DNA from: CALJFL01 sp039964455
GTDB lineage: Bacteria > Pseudomonadota > Gammaproteobacteria > Pseudomonadales > Halieaceae
DNA length: 64,000 nucleotides
Direction of reading: 5' to 3'
NCBI GenBank assembly: GCA_039964455.1
Contig: JBDVXK010000003.1
Span: forward strand, 1-64,000
A model generated the notes under the pieces. That model did no database searches, was not told the origin of the DNA, and worked only from the letters and a program-made list of their open reading frames with translations. Below are positions 59,625 through 64,000 of this stretch, one piece after another. The position numbers and the translations under genes are program-made. The first letter of the stretch is position 1; every line of letters starts with the position of its first letter.

Positions 59625-60485
59625 ATGATGAGCACTGTGTATTTGAACGGCGACTACATGCCAATGAGCGAGGCGAAGATATCTCCCATGGACAGGGGCT
59701 TCCTGTTTGGCGACGGTATCTATGAAGTCGTACCCAGTTACGATGGAAAACTGGTGGGCTTCGGGCCGCACCTTGATCGAATGCAGGACGGACTGGACGC
59801 TGTTGAAATTCGCCTGCAAGTCGACCGTGACGACTGGCGCCAGATTGCGCAGGAACTGATCGACCGCAACGGCGGCGGTAATCTTGGTATTTATTTTCAC
59901 GTGAGCCGTGGCGCAGATACCCAGCGGCATCACGCCTACCCGGAGAACATCACCCCCACGGTGTATGCATTTGCCTTTGAAATTCCACCTGCCCCGGTTC
60001 CCGATAAAGCCGCAGCCTCCCGGTACAAGGTATCTACCACCGAGGACCTGCGCTGGAAACGCTGCAACATCAAGTCCACCGCACTACTGGGCAACGTTAT
60101 GCACTATCAGCATGGCCACTCCCGCGGCAACAATGAGACGATTCTGTATAACCCTGATGGCGAACTCACCGAAGCTGCCGCCTGTAATGTGTATGTCGTC
60201 AAGGATGGGGTTGTCATTACACCCGATCTGGACTTTCAGAAGCTTCCCGGTATTACCCGGCTGATGCTGCTGGATATTCTGCAAAAGGATGGTTCCATTC
60301 CGGTAGAAGAACGGGTGGTTACTGTTGACGAATTGCGCGACGCCGATGAAGTGTGGATATCGAGCTCCAGCAAAGAGATTGCTCCGGTGGTTGAGATCGA
60401 CGGAAACCCCGTTGGCGATGGCAATGTCGGCGATGTCTGGCTGGCGGCGCAGACCCTCTACACGGCTCATAAATTCGATTACTGA
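59625..60485 (+). CDS. dat: D-amino-acid transaminase (class IV, DAAT type)
   Basis: A 286-residue PLP class-IV aminotransferase of the D-alanine transaminase branch. DRGFLFGDGIYEVVP is at 23-37, the D-specific SRGADTQRHHAYPEN at 94-108 (R101 and H103 bind the D-substrate carboxylate), the PLP lysine K150 in CNIKS, and E183 in LTEAAACNVY. It exchanges amino groups between D-alanine, D-glutamate and keto acids. It lies in the operon between DUF4392 and alanine racemase, linking D-alanine to D-glutamate. Confidence 0.88.
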   Translation: MMSTVYLNGDYMPMSEAKISPMDRGFLFGDGIYEVVPSYDGKLVGFGPHLDRMQDGLDAVEIRLQVDRDDWRQIAQELIDRNGGGNLGIYFHVSRGADTQRHHAYPENITPTVYAFAFEIPPAPVPDKAAASRYKVSTTEDLRWKRCNIKSTALLGNVMHYQHGHSRGNNETILYNPDGELTEAAACNVYVVKDGVVITPDLDFQKLPGITRLMLLDILQKDGSIPVEERVVTVDELRDADEVWISSSSKEIAPVVEIDGNPVGDGNVGDVWLAAQTLYTAHKFDY

Positions 60486-61570
60486 TGGCCAGACCCAACC
60501 AAGCTCTACTGAACCTTAGCGCCCTGCGCCACAATGTTGATGTGGCCAGGTCGCTTGCCCCCGACTCCAAACTTATGGCCGTGGTGAAAGCCAACGGCTA
60601 CGGTCATGGCGCGATCACCATCGCCCGCGGGCTGGAACCGGTTGTCGACGCACTGGCGGTGGCCTGCATAGAAGAAGCGGTTGAGCTACGCGATAACGGT
60701 ATCGCTGCGCCCATCCTGCTGCTTGAGGGCGTTTTCGAGGCCAGGGAATTGGTGACCGCCGCCGAACTTGGCCTGTGGGTGACCATCGATAACGAATGGC
60801 AACTGCAGTGGCTGGAAGAAGCCAGCCTGCCCGCGGCCCTGCAATGCTGGCTCAAGATCGATACCGGCATGCATCGCCTGGGCGTCGCACCCGATCAGGT
60901 TGCCGAGTTTTACCAACGGCTGAGCAGCAGTGACAACAGCACTGATGAGCCCGTACTGTCCACGCACTTCGCTTCCGCTGACGACCTGGACAGTGACCAA
61001 ACATCAGAGCAGATGCGTACCTTCGAACAGGCCTGCTCCGGCCTTCCCGGGCTGCGCAGCGCGGCCAACTCGCCCGGCCTGTTGGGCTGGGCGACCTCTC
61101 ATCTGGACTGGATAAGGCCGGGTTATATGCTCTACGGTAATTCTCCGTTCACTGTCGCGCACCCCAATACCGTGACACTGGAGCCGGTGATGACGCTGAC
61201 TTCTGCAGTAATCTCAATTCGCGAGGTCGCCCCGGGTGAGTCGGTTGGCTACGCGGCCACCTGGACTGCCAGCCGCCCCTCCCGCATAGCCACTGTGACC
61301 ATCGGTTACGGCGACGGCTACCCCAGAGCCGCAGCCAATGGGACACCGGTGCTCGTGAATGGGCAACGGGCGCCTCTGGCAGGCCGGGTATCGATGGACA
61401 TGATCACCGTCGACATAACAGACCTGAATGACGTGCAGGTGGGTGATGAAGTGGTGCTCTGGGGACCAGACCTGCCGGTTGGTGAAATCGCCAGCCACGC
61501 CAACACCATCGGCTACGAGCTGACTACGCGCATGCCCTTACGCACACCACGGGTTGTTGTCAGCGAGTAA
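60485..61570 (+). CDS. alr: Alanine racemase
   Basis: A 361-residue alanine racemase. The PLP lysine K35 is in VVKANGYGHGA, the second-base tyrosine is in GYAATWTA (about 251), and RVSMDMITVD and TIGYGDGYPRAA are present. It interconverts L- and D-alanine and so feeds D-alanine to the transaminase of the same operon. Its start overlaps the dat stop by one base. It is the last gene of the D-amino-acid run; the acyltransferase that follows is about 120 bp downstream. Confidence 0.9.
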   Translation: MARPNQALLNLSALRHNVDVARSLAPDSKLMAVVKANGYGHGAITIARGLEPVVDALAVACIEEAVELRDNGIAAPILLLEGVFEARELVTAAELGLWVTIDNEWQLQWLEEASLPAALQCWLKIDTGMHRLGVAPDQVAEFYQRLSSSDNSTDEPVLSTHFASADDLDSDQTSEQMRTFEQACSGLPGLRSAANSPGLLGWATSHLDWIRPGYMLYGNSPFTVAHPNTVTLEPVMTLTSAVISIREVAPGESVGYAATWTASRPSRIATVTIGYGDGYPRAAANGTPVLVNGQRAPLAGRVSMDMITVDITDLNDVQVGDEVVLWGPDLPVGEIASHANTIGYELTTRMPLRTPRVVVSE

Positions 61571-61689
61571 ACTGGCTACCTTGAACTCCGCCCTGGATGA
61601 GGGCTCAGCGACACAAACCTTGATCCATTCGCTGTTGCAATCACAATTCCTGAACTACTCTGCTAACAGAGCTATTGAGATAATTGAAT

Positions 61690-63060
61690 ATGCAGAAACT
61701 CGCCTTTCAGGACAGCGCCTTCCTGCGACTGGAGTCAGCGCAGCGCCCTTTTCATGTCGCCGGCCTGATGGTTTTCAAACTGCCGCCAGACGCTCCCCGT
61801 GGGTATCTTCGAAAACTTGCGCGCCACTGCGGCAGACTCAATGAATTATGGCCTATTTTCAATCGCAAGCTGAGTGAGCCCGAGCTATCCGGCAATACAG
61901 GCTGGGTTACCGACGAGGACTACGACCCTGCTCGCCATGTTAGCCACTATGCCCTGCCCCCACCCGGGCGCATGGAGGACCTGCTGCAATTAATCACAGC
62001 GGCACATGAGCGCCCTCTGGATCGCGGTCGCCCGTTATGGGAGATCCATATTATCGAGGGACTGTCCGGCGGGCGCTTTGCCATCTACTGCAAAGTTCAT
62101 CACGCGCTGGTAGACGGGGTAGGCGCACTGCGAATGATGGATGCCCTGTTTAGTACTGACCCCGATGCTAGCATCAACTTCCGCAAGGCAAAGCCATTGG
62201 CCAGTGAGCACCAGCGGAAACACAGCTTGCTGGATAACCTGGGAAAACTGCCGGATACGCTGGTACAGCAGTACAAGGCGGTGCCACAATTATCGCGCCT
62301 ATTACGAACAATGGGGCTAGATGCTTTTCGCGGCAAGAGCGAATCCATGACCCTGCCGTTTACAGCGCCACGTTCGTTGTTTAATGGAGAGGTAGATTCC
62401 CGTCGGCTGGCAGTCACCTGCGACTTACCCCTTAAGCGCGCGCGAAAACTTGCCCATGCGGCGGGAGGAACACTCAACGATGTCCTGCTGGCGGTTTGCG
62501 GCAGCGCCCTGCGTCGTTATCTGATTGATCAAAACGCCCTGCCACGTCGGTCGCTGATCGCCGGCGTACCAGTGTCCCTGAAGAGGGGTGGCGAGAGTGC
62601 GGGCAATCAGCTCAGCTTCATCCTGTGTCCTTTCTTCACCAATGAGCACGACCAGGTAAAACGACTCAACAAAGTGATTCGCTCGACACGACAAGCGAAA
62701 AAAGAATTGCTGTCCATGTCCGCAATGGCTTCGCAGGAGTTTGCCAACATGATGCTTCTGCCCACGATCATCCTGACACTTAGCGGCAACGCAACCCGCG
62801 TAAACCCGGCAATTAACGCCATTTTTTCAAACGTCCCTGGATCCCGTAAGACCCTTTATCTGGAGGGTGCTGAGCTGCAGTCGCTGTATCCGCTCTCAGT
62901 CGTGACAGACGGCATGGGAATAAACCTGACAGTCGTCAGTTATGTCAATAAACTGTGTTTTGCCATCACGGCCTGCCCTACCATGCAACCGGGGGTAGAA
63001 GTGCTGGGCAAATACCTGAAAGAAGGCTTTCGCGAACTGGAAGGCGCTATTCTGGCCTGA
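61690..63060 (+). CDS. Wax-ester synthase / diacylglycerol acyltransferase
   Basis: A 456-residue WS/DGAT enzyme. The active-site motif HHALVDG is at residues 137-143 (H137, H138, D142), RPLWEIHIIEG near 114-124, and the conserved ND motif in GGTLNDVLLAVC (about 257-268). It esterifies acyl-CoA to fatty alcohols or diacylglycerol, storing carbon as wax or triacylglycerol. I use ATG 61690; a TTG six bases upstream is possible. It is followed by a DUF1329 gene that may belong to the same transcript. Confidence 0.85.
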   Translation: MQKLAFQDSAFLRLESAQRPFHVAGLMVFKLPPDAPRGYLRKLARHCGRLNELWPIFNRKLSEPELSGNTGWVTDEDYDPARHVSHYALPPPGRMEDLLQLITAAHERPLDRGRPLWEIHIIEGLSGGRFAIYCKVHHALVDGVGALRMMDALFSTDPDASINFRKAKPLASEHQRKHSLLDNLGKLPDTLVQQYKAVPQLSRLLRTMGLDAFRGKSESMTLPFTAPRSLFNGEVDSRRLAVTCDLPLKRARKLAHAAGGTLNDVLLAVCGSALRRYLIDQNALPRRSLIAGVPVSLKRGGESAGNQLSFILCPFFTNEHDQVKRLNKVIRSTRQAKKELLSMSAMASQEFANMMLLPTIILTLSGNATRVNPAINAIFSNVPGSRKTLYLEGAELQSLYPLSVVTDGMGINLTVVSYVNKLCFAITACPTMQPGVEVLGKYLKEGFRELEGAILA

Positions 63061-63091
63061 ACCAATTTTAATCAAGGATAAAAAAACAAGC

Positions 63092-64000
63092 ATGTCATTA
63101 ACGAAATACACTGCAATCGCCGCCACCCTCACCTGCTGTTTGATCAGCGGCCAAAGTATGGCGGCAGCAACGGAGGAGCAGGTTGCCAGTCTGGGTGGCC
63201 CGATTTATACGCCGGTGGGCGCCGAACGGGCCGGGAATGCGGCGGGCACCATCCCGGCCTGGCAGGACGGACTGACAGAAGTACCGGCAGGTGATATTCG
63301 AACCGAGGGCCTGAAAGACCCCTTTGCCGGTGAGCAGGAGCTTTTCCGTATCTCCGCTGCCAACGTAGATCAATATGTCGAACAGCTTAGCGATGGGCAA
63401 GTTGCACTGCTGAAAAAGTACCCCGACAGCTATTACTTGCCGGTGTACCCCTCTCACCGAATCGCCACCTACCCGGAAAAGGTACTCACTAACGTCAAGG
63501 CCAGTGCCAGCACTATCGATATGGTGCCGGGAGGGAATGGCCTGTTAAACCTCAATGGCAGTACAGTGCCCTTCCCCTTCCCTACCAGCGCCATGGAAGT
63601 GATATGGAATCACATCAATCGCTATCGCGGCGGCAGTGTGGAGCGTACCTACACGCAGATACCCGTTCAGACCAACGGCAGCTTTTCGCCGATTGTGTTC
63701 CGAGACCGACTGGTGTTTGCCAGCTGGCTACCAAAAGGCTCGGTTGATGACAACCGGCTGTTTCTCTACCTCCAGCAAATCATGGAACCGGCCCGACTCG
63801 AAGGCGACATCCTGCTGGTCCACGAAAACATCGATCAAAAAGCTGAACCCAGAAATGCGTGGGTTTATAACGCGGGTCAGCGGCGTGTGCGCCGTGCACC
63901 CAACGTCGCCTATGATGGCCCCGGCCGAGCCTCGGAGTCTCTGCGCACATCGGATGACCTGGACGGCTATAACGGTGCACCGGATCGCTACGATTGGAAG
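63092..64000 (+). CDS. DUF1329 outer-membrane-associated protein, C-terminus outside window
   Basis: The first 303 codons are present. Residues 1-25 are a signal peptide (ending SMAAA). The DUF1329 pattern follows: LGGPIYTPVGAERAGNAAGT, IPAWQDGL, LLKKYPDSYYLPVYPSHR, FPFPTSAMEVIWNHINRYRG and RNAWVYNAGQRRVRRAPNVA, close to the LolB-like fold used for handling hydrophobic molecules. The family often sits near acyltransferases and outer-membrane transporters in marine gammaproteobacteria. The frame runs off the right edge; typical length would be about 450 residues. Confidence 0.85.
   Translation, partial: MSLTKYTAIAATLTCCLISGQSMAAATEEQVASLGGPIYTPVGAERAGNAAGTIPAWQDGLTEVPAGDIRTEGLKDPFAGEQELFRISAANVDQYVEQLSDGQVALLKKYPDSYYLPVYPSHRIATYPEKVLTNVKASASTIDMVPGGNGLLNLNGSTVPFPFPTSAMEVIWNHINRYRGGSVERTYTQIPVQTNGSFSPIVFRDRLVFASWLPKGSVDDNRLFLYLQQIMEPARLEGDILLVHENIDQKAEPRNAWVYNAGQRRVRRAPNVAYDGPGRASESLRTSDDLDGYNGAPDRYDWK

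Overview
The window reads as a chromosomal segment of a marine-type gammaproteobacterium. The gene repertoire (wax-ester synthase/DGAT, DUF1329, several GMC oxidoreductases, SphA-like outer-membrane protein, HupE/parvulin pair, sulfatase) resembles the Halieaceae/Spongiibacteraceae end of the Cellvibrionales. That assignment is inferred from gene content only; there is no rRNA or other phylogenetic marker beyond two tRNAs.

Region 1, about 1-19.1 kb, is an accessory zone. Mostly minus-strand small genes of unknown function alternate with short palindromic repeats built on GGCGAAAGCGGACGTTA and its reverse-complement-like partner TAACGTCCGCTTTCACC. A paralogous family of about 160-175 aa proteins with one N-terminal membrane helix (pattern GExxGGxAVVxSLxYVGLQ) occurs as one partial, four full-length and at least two broken copies. 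Two full copies are about 93% identical. Several genes share a CAAGGATAGACC element about 25-30 bp (in one case about 45 bp) upstream of the start codon. Decay is common: a YegS-type lipid-kinase C-terminus, an SDR lacking its middle, and an internally deleted family member. Between the repeats lie more conventional cargo genes: an AraC regulator divergent from an acetoacetate-decarboxylase-like/haem-membrane-protein/sulfatase run, a cyclase, DM13, DUF1499, DUF547, YchJ, an SphA-like porin, DUF4345, DUF1254 and a GST.

Region 2, about 19.1-25.1 kb, holds small secreted or membrane proteins (SnoaL, DUF2147, DUF2391-like, cupin) and a tight minus-strand operon: exported double-VOC protein, cytochrome-c/PQQ-propeller dehydrogenase, exported SnoaL-like protein. 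Then come tRNA-Val and tRNA-Asp with a canonical promoter and terminator, queD, and a 429-bp gene-free stretch carrying DnaA-box-like sites.

Region 3, about 26.4-48.8 kb, is ordinary chromosome: TetR with a divergent GMC alcohol dehydrogenase/aldehyde dehydrogenase pair, DUF3301, a YbfF-like esterase, a lipoprotein, a gluconate-dehydrogenase-like GMC/subunit-3/flavin monooxygenase operon, a TPR lipoprotein, HupE plus parvulin, a crotonase, a nitroreductase, an FkbM methyltransferase, a patatin phospholipase with a histone-like basic tail, and an RND efflux pair.

Region 4, about 48.8-64 kb, pairs a minus-strand oligopeptide ABC transporter plus acyl-CoA synthetase with a divergent plus-strand D-amino-acid operon: DUF1445, PxpA, PxpB, PxpC, DUF4392, D-amino-acid transaminase, alanine racemase. 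The two halves of the animal D-glutamate cyclase (DUF1445 and DUF4392) bracket the 5-oxoprolinase genes, which suggests a route from D-glutamate through 5-oxoproline to L-glutamate. The window ends with a WS/DGAT acyltransferase and a DUF1329 gene cut by the edge.
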